Program-made: the position numbers and the translations under genes
Shown here: positions 49,922 to 60,622 of the stretch, piece by piece
Layout of the letters: each line of letters begins with the position of its first letter
Position numbering within the stretch: the stretch's first letter is position 1
The notes under the pieces: generated by a model
What the model was told of the DNA's origin: nothing
Database searches by the model: none
Seen by the model: only the letters and a program-made list of their open reading frames with translations
Assembly: GCF_964019385.1 (NCBI RefSeq)
Contig: NC_088645.1
Coordinates: 33,359,302 to 33,423,301 of the forward strand
Length of the DNA stretch: 64,000 nt
Source: Sycon ciliatum
Taxonomy: Eukaryota; Porifera; Calcarea; Leucosolenida; Sycettidae
Reading direction: 5' to 3'

Positions 49922-50390
49922 TAAAAAACGTACGTTTCGGACCAGCCGAAAAAAAGACGAGCGAGCAAGCGGAAGGTGGTCTTGAAAAGATGTACTTTTT
50001 CAGCCCTGTGGTTCCCCTTAATGCTTTTCTGTTCCATGTTATTATTACTTTATTAGTTCTTCCAACACCACTGGTCCTACTCCGGGTTGTTTCGCTCGTT
50101 TCGCCATAATTTTCATTCCAACAAAAATGGATGACACTTTTCGAAATTTAAGAAAAATGGCAAAGACAAAAAGAGGCGCGCTTTGCAATGCTATTCTCCG
50201 TATCGTGGTTTAAATTGCATGTAGTAGTATTGACACACATTCCAGGTACTGGACTAAAACCCACTCGTTGCAGTCATGACGGGTAGACCCCTCTGAACTC
50301 GTGAAACGTATACTTCACACCGAGTCTTTATATTATAATAATTACTATATCATTTCAAATGGTGAACGGTACTATTCGGCCAATAAAATG
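49922..50390. other. Non-coding sequence after the hAT element
   Basis: No gene, repeat or RNA recognised in these 470 bases. Confidence 0.5.
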
Positions 50391-50894
50391 TAAAGAACTC
50401 TTCCTCTCCTCCATGCGCTCTCACAGCCGACTCACTGCTACCCTCGGTAGCCATTACACACACAAACCAAGGAAGGGTTGCACGTAGATACTGAAATTCC
50501 TCCTTACAGCTGTTTCGCCTTCATAAGGCTCATCAGAGAAGGTGATATTGAATAGGATGATATCAGGTGGAGATGGTCAGATTTATACTACAAAACATGG
50601 GCGCAAGATTACGGGCAAAGTGTGAGTATGAGAAGTTACAATTGCCAGGGGTTCCAAGAAACTGGCAGGTGAGAAATCCAATCACAAGCTGCTAACATTA
50701 ATTTTCTAACGGCTAAGAAGGCTAAGAAGGCGAAGGCGAAAGTCGAAGGCGAAGGCGAAGATGAAGGCGAAACAGCTGTCAGGAGGAATTTCAGTATCTA
50801 CCTGCAACCCTTCCTTGGTTGGTGTGTGTAATGGCTACCGAGGGTAGCAGCGTTTCGGCAGTGAGAGCGCATGGAGGAGAGGAAGAGTTCTTTA
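50391..50894. repeat. Foldback element with arms of about 135 bp
   Basis: The left arm (50391-50523, starting TAAAGAACTCTTCCTCTCCT) is the near-reverse complement of the right arm (about 50752-50894), with a few mismatches (for example GCCGACTCACTG against GCCGAAACGCTG). The centre includes a GAAGGC hexamer run (about 50720-50770). A 12-bp direct repeat AATTACTATATC lies on both sides (50340-50351, 50895-50906) and may be a target duplication, although the left copy is 39 bp outside the arm. Confidence 0.75.
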
Positions 50895-51163
50895 AATTAC
50901 TATATCCAATGATGATTCGTTTTATGTAATTGTGTTGATGCTTCACAAATGTGTTATTTGGCCCGTAAAAGAGGCTGAAGGAGTTCATTCCTAAAAATGA
51001 AAAAACATTACGTCACACACGTAGTAGTCCACACACTTGCAACACGTTTATCAGTACAAGTATGTGTATTGCATCTCAAACAGTATGCATGCGGACGTGT
51101 ACAGTACCGGCACATTGCTGTATGCTGCATACTGTTTCGGACAAGTAGGCCTTCTCAGTGTAA

Positions 51164-51340
51164 CTTCTCTCTCTCTCTCTCTCTCTCTCCCTCCCTCTCT
51201 TTCTCTCTCTGCTATTGGCGCGCCTGGTTGTGATGAAACCGAGACCCAAGGTCGGCAGAGCATCGCAGACCACGCCACCACTCCCCTTATTCATGGCTCA
51301 CACATGACGGGTTTACGTGGCTCTAGTAAAAAAAAAATGT
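51164..51340 (+). mobile_element. Small retro-insertion: (CT)n head and A9 tail
   Basis: Comparison with the matching flanks of F-box copies 1 and 2 shows extra sequence here only. It begins with a (CT)n/(CCCT) run (51164-51211) and ends in nine A residues just before ATGTAGAACTGAAC resumes. About 170 bp with a short poly(A) suggests a SINE-like copy. No box A/B promoter was recognised. Confidence 0.4.
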
Positions 51341-52248
51341 AGAACTGAACAGGGACCCATGTCGACAACGCTATGAATTGTACATCAAAGTACCCAGCGT
51401 AGTACTTTCACATCCCACAGCTACAACGCTAACATCGAGTAGTCTCCTAGCGCTACAACTACTTCAAGTAAGGTATAAGTCCGAGCTCTCAAAACGTACA
51501 AGCAGCCAGTTGACTCTGCAAATCTGTCGCTGAGTTCAGTTTTCTTCCTCCAAGACATTGTTTATCTGAAAGAGAATATGGCAACGGAACCAGTCGAGAA
51601 CGAACTGGATTGTGTTCTAGAGGATGTATGGATTGATGTTCTGTTACCTTTGCTATCAATTCGCGACATCTTTCAGCTCTGTGCGGTTAACGGGCGAATC
51701 CGCAATCTGTTGCTGAAGGAATGCGTGTTTAGACGTCTATGTCATGTGAGTAGTAATGTACAGAGTTGGTGCGTTTGCGTGTTTGGAAAAGCTTGGTTTC
51801 ATTTATTTGAATCAGTATCTTCTAAGGCGTACTGATTTTATCACTTTGTGCATGAACATGTAATTCGATGGACTACAAGCGATACCACATGAGTGTATGC
51901 ATTTACATGATAAGGTCCTCACTCGTTTGAGCACAATCTCTGGCCCATAGAAACAGTAATCTCATGATGAGAATTAGCACTCAATTTTTGCTTGAAGAGC
52001 ACTGAGTTATGGTGGCTTGGGCGGTACAACCTTTTAGGGGTAACTTTGACAACGATTTGACTACTTTTTGGGTTTCCCATAAAAAGGTTGAGATGAATTT
52101 TGGAAAAGTTTTATGAAAGGTCCGTGTTAGGTTTCTACGGATCTTTTATAAAATGTTTTCAAGTGTTGTCCAAAAGAACAACTAATTACTTAGCTAGAAA
52201 AGGCTATTCGCCGGGGATTCACCAGGAAAAACAATTCAAATTTCATCT

Positions 52249-52443
52249 AGGCACACGAAGCACAGAAGCCATACAATTTTTTCGACCAGGCCTTTCATTC
52301 CCTTACTCTGCAGGTCGAATACAATGGTGTATTCGCACCATTGTATACGACCTGAAGAGTAATGGAATGAAAGGCCTAGTCGAAAAAAAGATATGGCTTC
52401 TGTGCTTCGTGTTCTGATTTGCTTTACTCCAACCAAAAACATT
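52249..52443. mobile_element. Small hairpin element (MITE-like) with 14-bp direct repeats
   Basis: A near-perfect palindrome of about 160 bp (52253-52412, centre near 52332) starts CACGAAGCACAGAAGCCAT. TTCAAATTTCATCT occurs on both sides (52235-52248 and 52444-52457), which looks like a target duplication. No coding capacity; the mirrored short frames on both strands are a by-product of the palindrome. Confidence 0.65.
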
Positions 52444-53098
52444 TTCAAATTTCATCTCCACTTGACAATTAACTCAATAACGCAGTCAAATATTTCCCGA
52501 ACAAGTTGTACAGCCCCAGCCACCTTCACAAATATTTCTAGTGATGCTAACTCACAGAAGCACTCCATGTCAAGGTTAAAAAACACCTCGCGAACTCCAG
52601 ACCTCCGCGTAAGTCAGTGTAGCTCAGTCGGCAGGAAGAACGCGAGATTCCACGTAGGACCACGTCCCAAAATTCCCAATGATATTTTGGCTGTTAATAT
52701 GTACACATGTAGTCTATAGTAGTAAAGATACTAACCATGTGAAGAAGAGGTTTTCACCTGACGATTGTTTCGACACATAGATATGGACGGTTTATCAGCT
52801 CGGATCTCCATCCGATTCTATTCTTATGCAACTGATGAACATGCGTTTTGCTTTTCATACCACTTAGGTCGGTTTATCCTTTCACCCCGTCACTCTATAG
52901 CCGATACACATTCTTCATTGCCCCAACGGGTTCAAAATGAACTCGTCTGTGCTCGCCAATTCTAAGTTCTTCTCTTGCGTCTCCTTTCTCCTAAATAGGC
53001 AAAAGCAAATCTCCTGAACGTACTACCCTTGCAAGTTTATGCGGACTACATTTAAAATATTGAATAATTATATAAAAAGGCGACGTGGAGACAATAAT

Positions 53099-53990
53099 CT
53101 TAATAATGCAATGAATATAACTAAATGCGCACTCATATCACAACCATGGGGACGAATCATGTATTCCAGAACGTTTTCTTGTCACAATTATCAATGGAAT
53201 TCGTGACTAAAGAGAATGATGAAACTACAATAGGATTTATACACTTGCAGTGGAACAGCGAGGATACAAGCATAGTAAGAAAAATAGCACAAACCTAGGA
53301 ACAATTTGCACAGGTAATAAACTATAGGTGAGGTGAGAAATGATAGGAAATGAGCCGACGACAGGTGAAGGTGGCAGCGATGATGAAGAGGACGGTGACG
53401 ATGATGACGATGATGGTGCAGATGGTGTGAAGGACGGTGGCGGTCAGAAACCAAGTGAAGGCGGAGGCGGTGAGAAGAAGAAGAATACATCGGCAATTAA
53501 ATTGCATTTGTTGTCTAACCCCGTGTGTCGTGAAAGTTATGATGATTCTTGGTTCAGTGTTGTTCGTTCTGCAAGTAGTTTCAAGCAGTTAAAAGTTCTA
53601 GAAGCAGTCTACATTCGCATTCGTGATCCTAATCTTTGTAAACAAAAAGAAAATGTCACCGCACTTACGCTATTCCAGTAAATTCGCACTCACACACACT
53701 TACACATGCATGTCCATTGTCACACTGCACTTGCTGAATTTCCTATCATTTCTCACCTCACCTATAGTTTATTACCTGTGCAAATTGTTCCTAGGTTTGT
53801 GCTATTTTTCTTACTATGCTTGTATCCTCGCTGTTCCACTGCAAGTGTATAAATCCTATTGTAGTTTCATCATTCTCTTTAGTCACGAATTCCATTGATA
53901 ATTGTGACAAGAAAACGTTCTGGAATACATGATTCGTCCCCATGGTTGTGATATGAGTGCGCATTTAGTTATATTCATTGCATTATTAAG
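53099..53990. repeat. Foldback element: 253-bp arms around a 386-bp centre carrying a coding fragment
   Basis: Left arm 53099-53351 and right arm 53738-53990 are reverse complements; every stretch compared was perfect. AATAAT lies directly outside both ends (53093-53098, 53991-53996), a possible 6-bp duplication. It lies in the intron of F-box copy 3. Such long perfect arms suggest a very young foldback or snap-back element, or an assembly or cloning artefact. Confidence 0.85.
53340..53681 (+). CDS. Captured ORF in the foldback: acidic stretch plus GIY-YIG-like tail (113 aa)
   Basis: The frame starts at the inner edge of the left arm (MIGNEPTTGEGGSDDEEDG), runs through an Asp/Gly-rich acidic stretch, and ends LKVLEAVYIRIRDPNLCKQK. 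That last part is clearly related to the minus-strand fragment at 7119-7314 (VLEAVHIHTRKPNLCKQK) and fits the end of a GIY-YIG nuclease. The catalytic part is absent. Degenerate similarity to 32230-32345, downstream of F-box copy 1, was also seen. It is probably a captured retroelement 3' end; whether it is expressed is unknown. Confidence 0.4.
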   Translation: MIGNEPTTGEGGSDDEEDGDDDDDDGADGVKDGGGQKPSEGGGGEKKKNTSAIKLHLLSNPVCRESYDDSWFSVVRSASSFKQLKVLEAVYIRIRDPNLCKQKENVTALTLFQ

Positions 53991-54508
53991 AATAATTATA
54001 TCTTATGACTAGAGAAGGGAAAGTAAGAGGTACTCTACTGTTCTGATGCAGGTCTGCAAAAAAGCACAAGGTAATCGTATACCTTTAAAGGTGATTATCC
54101 GTTGTCCTGTTCGTTTGTCCATGCATGCAGCAACGCTATCAGCTAAGTCCTTCTTTGAACACGTCCTACATCAGTGCTGCGAAAAATATGTACATATCCA
54201 TTTGCGTAGTTAGCATGGAATCAAACCTGATTTGGGACAACTACAGGCTTGCTACCAGTGATTTATCCGAACAAGATCTTCTAACATATGCGTCCCAAAG
54301 GAATATCCTCCAGCGGAGGTCTCGATCGCCTGCCCAACAATTGAGCTTAGCTCGGACTCTCCTGGACACGCCGCGTCTTGCCACACAGAGGTTACTTGTC
54401 CAAGATCAGAAGCTGACCATAGAAGATGTTAGCGCCCATTTGACGTCTGTATTTGGCGGGGCACTAGACAAAGTGACGAAAACCCTACACGAACGTTTCG
54501 ACTCCCAT

Positions 54509-54898
54509 TGTTGTGAACCCTCTGGTTCTCTAAAGTATCAGGAACGAACGACCCCACACGGCACGAGGACAACTATTTATTCTCAACAATATCTTTCACT
54601 TCCATCGACTACTAATAATGAACAATGAATGGAACAACTGAATGAACTGAACTAACTGAATAACTAACACTAAAACCACCAGGTGGTTATAGCGTGAAAA
54701 TGACAGCGTATATGAGAAAAGCATACACATACAACATACAACTACAGCGCACACAGCAAACCGCACATAGCGCATGTAGCGTATACTACGTCGTAAACAT
54801 CAGCGGTACGGCGGAGTCGGGATACAGCTGCATTGGAACGAACACAATGTCACAAGCGAGAAGGCCTTTCACTCTCGAGAACTTGTGGTTTCACAACA
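54509..54898 (-). repeat. 3' LTR of the gag-only element
   Basis: 390 bp. It differs from the partner LTR at one base seen. It introduces the stop that ends the exon 2 reading frame of F-box copy 3. Confidence 0.95.
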
Positions 54899-54944
54899 TT
54901 CTCCCCACCAAAGGGCTTCTCACCGCCGTACAACAACCCACAAG

Positions 54945-55931
54945 TCAAACGATTTGGGGCTTACTACGCGTCATCTGCTGCTGCGGTGGTGGCCATGGTA
55001 GAATATCACTAATGCCCACCAATTCAGAAAACTCGACATCGCGAAGCTTGCCGCTGTGGACTGTCGCACACGACACTGTCACCGATCCACTTCGACATGG
55101 GGCAGACGCTGGACCAGACAACACACAACCGATAATGTCATAAAGCTCGACGATGTGGGCTGTCACACATGACATGGTCACCGGTACACTGCTTCGACCC
55201 GGGGTGGGCGCGGAATCCGAGGACACACATCGGATCTCTGTGTTCCACACAGTCTCGCCGCTTACTTCTTCCGTGCTAACCAGTAGTATCGCCCTTCCTA
55301 TTTTCTCGGCTTCTACGCCTTGCGTTTCTAAGTCTTGCGCCTCCAACTCTTGCGCCTCCAACTCTTGCGCCTCCAACTCTTGCGCCTCCAACTCTTGCGC
55401 CTCCAACTCTTGCGCCTCCAACTCTTGCGCCTCCAACTCTTGCGCCTCCAACTCGTTCGCCTCCAACTCTTGCGCCTCCAACTCGTTCGGCCGAGACTCC
55501 AGCTGCTTCTGAGCGTCTCCGACCGATGTCGCCATGCACTGTACCGACCCAGTGGGCCTCGGATCTGATCCTCCCACTGGCTTCGAATACTCTTCTGACC
55601 GCTGCTTGTCTGTAAGCAAAGTCTTACACGCCTTGTCCGGCGTCCTTCTGGGCGAGGCAAGCAAATCTCGCTTTGCTTCCTCATAATATGTACTGACGGC
55701 GATGCGCTCGTCCATCTTCTTGAGCTTTTCGTTAAACTCTGTGCGGAGCGCACCCTCTTGCCGTCTAGCACTGTGCTCTTCAAACTCCTCGCGCTGTCGG
55801 AGCCTTTTCTCCACGTATTCTCTCAACCTATCGCCTTCAAATCCATACCGAATTCCGTTGGCGATAAAGCTGGCTTCAATGATCCATAGTTCCTGTGCCA
55901 TGCTCGTTTCGTATCCTGGCGTGGTCGCCAA
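54945..55931 (-). CDS. Gag-like protein with ELEAQ repeats (about 320 aa)
   Basis: This minus-strand frame starts right beside the 5' LTR; the first ATG gives MAQELWIIEASFIANGIRYG (ATG near 55901-55903). The N-terminal half is helical and charged (GDRLREYVEKRLRQREEFEE, KKMDERIAVSTYYEEAKRDL), consistent with a capsid-type or coiled-coil segment. The middle has about ten pentapeptide units ELEAQ encoded by a 15-bp repeat (55336-55490). There is no zinc knuckle. The role as gag is inferred from position between PBS and PPT; I do not recognise the family. The frame is unbroken. Confidence 0.55.
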   Translation of the reverse strand: MATTPGYETSMAQELWIIEASFIANGIRYGFEGDRLREYVEKRLRQREEFEEHSARRQEGALRTEFNEKLKKMDERIAVSTYYEEAKRDLLASPRRTPDKACKTLLTDKQRSEEYSKPVGGSDPRPTGSVQCMATSVGDAQKQLESRPNELEAQELEANELEAQELEAQELEAQELEAQELEAQELEAQELEAQELEAQDLETQGVEAEKIGRAILLVSTEEVSGETVWNTEIRCVSSDSAPTPGRSSVPVTMSCVTAHIVELYDIIGCVLSGPASAPCRSGSVTVSCATVHSGKLRDVEFSELVGISDILPWPPPQQQMTRSKPQIV

Positions 55932-55932
55932 A

Positions 55933-56322
55933 TGTTGTGAACCCTCTGGTTCTCTAAAGTATCAGGAACGAACGACCCCACACGGCACGAGGACAACTAT
56001 TTATTCTCAACAATATCTTTCACTTCCATCGACTACTAATAATGAACAATGAATGGAACAACTGAATGAACTGAACTAACTGAATAACTAACACTAAAAC
56101 CACCAGGTAGTTATAGCGTGAAAATGACAGCGTATATGAGAAAAGCATACACATACAACATACAACTACAGCGCACACAGCAAACCGCACATAGCGCATG
56201 TAGCGTATACTACGTCGTAAACATCAGCGGTACGGCGGAGTCGGGATACAGCTGCATTGGAACGAACACAATGTCACAAGCGAGAAGGCCTTTCACTCTC
56301 GAGAACTTGTGGTTTCACAACA
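55933..56322 (-). repeat. 5' LTR of the gag-only element
   Basis: 390 bp, ending in TTCACAACA on the plus strand, followed by the CCCAT duplication and the resumption of F-box exon 2. Confidence 0.95.
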
Positions 56323-56996
56323 CCCATGAAGAGAACCAGCAAGATCTTTTGGATAAGCTGGAGCAAGATGTTCCAAAGCTGGTCCCTTACTTGCCACTGG
56401 CGTACCGCTCACGGAGACTTATAGAGCTTGCACACTGCGTTCACTGCACTATAGCCAGAGACCCAACCATGTCCTTACGGTTTCAACAGGATATGAGCAA
56501 CTTACCTGTCCGTCCACTTCAAACGTGCACGTGGGCCCATCAGCATGTCTTGTACGACCTCCAGTGGAAACCTGTGTATGAACTCAGGTCTGCTGCACCA
56601 GCTGCCGGTATGTTCTGGACCAGGATTTTTATTGACGCCATTGCTCAACTTTCAGGAGATTATTCTGTTATCAGGCTGCTGATCACAGGAAAGCTTCGGA
56701 CATCGCAGATGAACGATTACTTCAAGGCTGTCACTGAGTACGAAAAAATCTGGAAAAATTTGCCGGAGACCACTCGCCCCAATCTTCAAGTTATACACCA
56801 TGAGTTGGGAACATTCCTCCTGTCATCAACATCAGCTTCGCACTCTAGGAAAGAATTTACCAAAATTGAATTGGTGAACGCCATGGAGATGATTGGCAAG
56901 AATCTTGTTCACGAAGAAACTCGCAAATCCGATACGACCCTGACCACCCAAGGTTTATTTCATGCATCACCCTGCCATCCGACTTGTACGATATAA

Positions 56997-58370
56997 CCCA
57001 GTAGCACAAGTTCAAACATGCCTGCCTCCCGTTTTCCCAGACTATCACCCATCACTCATGTCTGTGCATTTCGCCAGTTTTATGTGGAACCTTTTGGAGT
57101 GTTGAAGTGTTTATGAACTGGAATATTAATATTCACGGTATATCCATATTTTCTAAACTACATGACTTTTTCTTGCCTGGAAAAGAGGCCGTCACCCCCA
57201 AACAAATGCTCTCCTGCTAGGGCCCTGTTTTTGGTTTTTGTTTTTTTTACTAGCAAACGCAGCGGCAACTAATAATCAGGGAAATAGAACAACTGAAGTG
57301 ACAGTGGACAACAAGAAAAAGTGGAGTAGGGGCAATGTGCTGATGTGGTTGGCAAGGATCATCCAACTGGAGGTATGAGAACGATAGTCCACAACCAGGC
57401 ATCGATAGGAATGCAAAATGTTCAAAAAGGACAGGTCAATCTCGGCACGTCTTGTTGTGGATACCAAGAGTACATCCTAGTAAGTTCGAGAGAGTTCTGA
57501 CCTAGACCCCTGTACTCGCGTCTAGGGAATTTCGACAATAACTCTACTTCTCCACCAACCCGGTCACCTGCGAGTCATGATGAGGAAATGGATCTGTTTA
57601 ACGGCCTACCACATATCTGTCCTGAGTAATGTTCAGCTGATTAATCGCATGGTGCTTTCAAGGAATCATTTAGCAACGCCTTATCACCCCATTCTAGCCA
57701 CAAGCGCCTGCCGTTGAATTGTGTTAACACAACCAAAAGTGAAGCTTGTCTAAGATGACAACTCGGATACTGCGACCATCTGTCCTGGACGCCCACTGAA
57801 ACCATGACCAAGGGCTGCTACTTCCAGTCAAATGACCCTTAATAAGGAAACATCAGGGTCACAGAGACCATATGTTTATTGTAAATTAATTTTTATTCTG
57901 ATATACACAGTCCAGCAGAGAACGGAATGGTAAGACAGAACCAGAGAGAAGACATGACAATACAGCCGAAGCCGGAGCAGTGTGCTGGTGAATTGGGCCT
58001 ACCTCCCCCGACCATGGGTCTCGGAATCAGCAGCAGGATCAAGCACCAAAAACAAAAATAAGTAGAGCTTAAAAAATATAAATAAGCAAGTATCATGGTG
58101 TGGTGTAAGGAAACAGAAATTAATGAGATGGCGACCACATTTTGAAAGTCCCTTTAGCCGTCGTCTCACACAGGTTTCACCGTATTTGAACAACCTAATG
58201 TGCTTGTGCACTTGTTGCAGGCTCTGTTTCGTAGGTTTATCATTTTGGAAAGTCAATGCCAAAACAGCTTTGTGCAAATTGACATGATTTATACGTAAGA
58301 AGCGGGGAAGTGGTACATTACAGGTATTTTACGACTCCCTGGCAAGAAGATCACAGCGTGTGCTGCCCGT
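56997..58370. other. 3' flank of F-box unit 3
   Basis: No gene recognised. The stretch 57740-57840 matches 44580-44690 and 58150-58400 matches 44770-45000, so this is the same unit border as in copy 2. The stretch 57897-58050 matches 33080-33220 of unit 1. Confidence 0.6.
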
Positions 58371-60620
58371 TCACATCTGACTGTGAACGACAGCAAACAC
58401 CACAGAGTGCAAGGTAATCAGGAGGCATGCTGCTGGAAGCAAATTCCACCTGGCAGCGGCCAGGTATGGCAAAGAGTAGGAACCATACCGTGACGAAGCA
58501 TTATGTAGGGCTAAAGCAAGGGTGGACTGTCCCCTTGTCAAGGTATTGGTATGGTTGCTATTTGATGTAAGTACGAAGAGTAGAGGGCTACGGCGGCCAT
58601 ACAAACATTTATAGACAAGGCAAACTATTTTTAGGTTATAACGGATGGCGGCAGGAATGATTTTGTGGCGGTGACAAATGTGCCTGTTGGGTGGCATGGT
58701 GGGTAGACAAATGTTATCCTGAGGCTACACTTGAAGTATCGAATGAGTGTGTTGTATAGGGTTGCTGATATCGTGTGAACGTAGCAGTTGCTAGCGTACT
58801 CCATGGTGGATTGGACAATGCTTAGGTTAAGGGAACGTTGTGCCTGGGTAGTGATGTGATGTAGTGTTCTGAGGAATGCGGCCAGCCTACCGTTGACGTC
58901 AGCAACAAATTTCCCGACCAGCTCCTTGAAGGCGAGGTGCTGGTCGACTAGCACTCCGAGGTGATGAACACACTGGGAAAGGGACACTGAAAAGTGAAGG
59001 TAGCAGCCTACCCATAAAGTTCATATGGCATTCAATTGACCGTCATGGTGTCTCTCCATGGATTTGAGTGCATTTTTCAGCACACACTCCTGCCACTATT
59101 ACTGGCCCTCTAGACATGATTTAAAAGTTCTTGTGCCTCACTCACAGGCTTTCCAGGCCGGAAAAACTCAAAGTTCCGGCATTTTGCCACGGTGTGCGAG
59201 CCACTCAGGAGCCAAAAATGCATTTACATTGTTTTCACATTTTCTTGCCCATTCTGTCCGTGCGCGGAATCCAAAGCTATTAAAAGTCCAGAAGCAGCCA
59301 TGGGTGGTGGGATAAGACCCTTCAACGTGGCCCTGGAATCTGTCACAACGGCAGGAGTGGGCGTTGTCTCACAGACGCCCAAAGACCCAAGTCAATTTTT
59401 GAAGTTATTTAGGTTCAGAGCGTGCTACCAGGTCGTACCTTTGATACAACATCCAGTCCTGGGACCTCCACAGCAAGTCATTTCCACAGCGCTGCAAACC
59501 GAATCCAGAATACCCTCAAAAATCTGCAAAGACTATCACTCACGTTCCACTACTGCCTAGTACTCAATCCTACCTGACTTCTTGACACGACTCAAACTTG
59601 CCAACCTCACTAAATCAACATCAAATATAATAAACAAGCCACATATCTGCAACGTCACGAGGGTGCTGGCAAAAGTTCTGCTGCACGGCGGCGTGCAGCA
59701 CAATATGAGGCTAAAAACCTGATTTTTTTAGACTTGGAGCAAAATTCTGCACGCCTTCGCGTGTTTCCATGATACGACAAGTTGCGCACGGTCTGCTCAC
59801 ATTCAAATACAGTGCTGTCAACAAATGATAGCGTGCAGCAAAAATATCTTTCCCTGCAAGGGCACATTTTTGGCCATGACTCTTGAAAGGCTGGTCAGAT
59901 CGAGACAAAATTTTGAGAGATATTGCAGCTGTTCATGCTCTTTCAACTATGTAGCACTCGACATGGATTTACAAATTCGATTTTTCAGGAATCTTCCACC
60001 AGGTTGCCACCTTAACACAGAGGACAGTGGAGGAACTGGGTTGTCTTCCGGAGGACGGTGGATAATTGCGTTCAGTCGGGGTTCAGTAGGAGGCTCAGTT
60101 CCGTGAGATGTGATTTAACCACATCGAAGCTCTCGGATAGTCGGTTCTGTATCGTGTTGATGCAGCTGCTCGATGTTTAGAGTCCTATATCGTCGGCGTA
60201 GAGTTTGTTAGATGTGTGGGTCGGTGTGACGTCTGTTACGTGTCTTGTGTAGATCGTGAAAGAACGGGGTCCAGGACAGATCCTCCCCCCCCCCCCCTCC
60301 CTCCCCCAGTACAGGTCACGGGGTCGCCAGAAGCTTTAGTGGATGCATTCGCCACTGTGTGCCGAAGAGTGCTTAGATAGGAAGCTAACCAAGATAGCGC
60401 TGTGCCACAAATACAGCAGAGGTAAAGTAGTTCGTTGATGAGTGGCTGGTGCTTGACGCGGTCGAAGGCCTTGCTCATGTCCAAGAATATCACTCCAATG
60501 AACTGATCGTCATCCAAGCGTTGTTGCCACTTTGATATAGCCAGTGATATAGCCAGTGAAAGTACATTCTCTGAGGAGTGATCGAAGCAGCAGGCGAAAC
60601 AAGAATAATAATAATATATA
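58371..60620 (-). pseudogene. Decayed Jockey-type LINE, minus strand
   Basis: RT pieces lie in different frames. Motif A is GVIFLDMSKAFDRVKH (about 60450-60500). Motif B is degraded, where a C/G-rich run at 60284-60306 falls at the expected QGSVLGPVLF position. Motif C is KLYADDIGL (about 60183-60210). After about 1 kb without LINE similarity (59000-59990), the C-terminal domain follows: VHHLGVLVDQHLAF and the SIVQSTMEYASNCY segment (58700-58987), then YNLKIVCLVYKCLYG and ARWNLLP (58430-58640). Several shifts and an interruption make it a relic. Confidence 0.75.
59000..59990. other. Sequence of unknown origin inside the decayed LINE
   Basis: No frame with recognisable similarity and no repeat ends found. 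It may be one or more old insertions separating the RT core from its C-terminal domain. Confidence 0.4.
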
Positions 60621-60622
60621 TA

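Larger units (their letters stand above)
54509..56322 (-). mobile_element. Gag-only non-autonomous LTR retrotransposon, minus strand
   Basis: The 1814-bp element has two 390-bp LTRs (54509-54898, 55933-56322) with TGTTGTGAA/TTCACAACA ends and the 5-bp duplication CCCAT (54504-54508, 56323-56327). The LTRs differ at one position that I could find (CAGGTGGTT against CAGGTAGTT). On the minus strand the order is LTR, a possible primer-binding site TGGCGACCACGCCAGG right after the LTR, a gag-like frame, a polypurine tract GGTGGGGAGAA and the second LTR. No protease, RT or integrase is present, so it must be moved by a partner element. Confidence 0.93.
51578..56996 (+). pseudogene. F-box gene copy 3, exon 2 split by a gag-only LTR element
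   Basis: Exon 1 is 51578-51745 (56 codons: LLPLLSIRDIFQLCAVNGR ... FRRLCH) with donor GTGAGT; the last codon is CAT, not CAG, so the exon's final base is changed from G to T, which may weaken splicing. The intron (51746-54130) holds a small hairpin element and a large foldback. Exon 2 starts at 54131 (QRYQLSPSLNTSYISAAK) and is open to 54508, where the LTR element (54509-56322) sits. The frame resumes after the CCCAT duplication and stays open to TAA at 56994-56996, ending TLTTQGLFHASPCHPTCTI, a different tail from copy 2. Apart from the insertion and the last base of exon 1, no lesion was found. With the element in place the frame ends about 38 codons inside the LTR. Confidence 0.8.

Noticed and set aside
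51286-51302. A 16-base identity with RLE-D near 23986 (GTTTACGTGGCTCTAG)
   Set aside because: The match is short, with no similarity on either side; it is treated as chance.
53191-53898. Mirror-image membrane-protein-like frames on both strands
   Set aside because: The same peptide appears on opposite strands because the arms of the foldback are reverse complements.
55335-55568. Leucine-rich plus-strand frame (LRLQL repeats)
   Set aside because: It is the antisense of the ELEAQ repeat in the gag-like frame.
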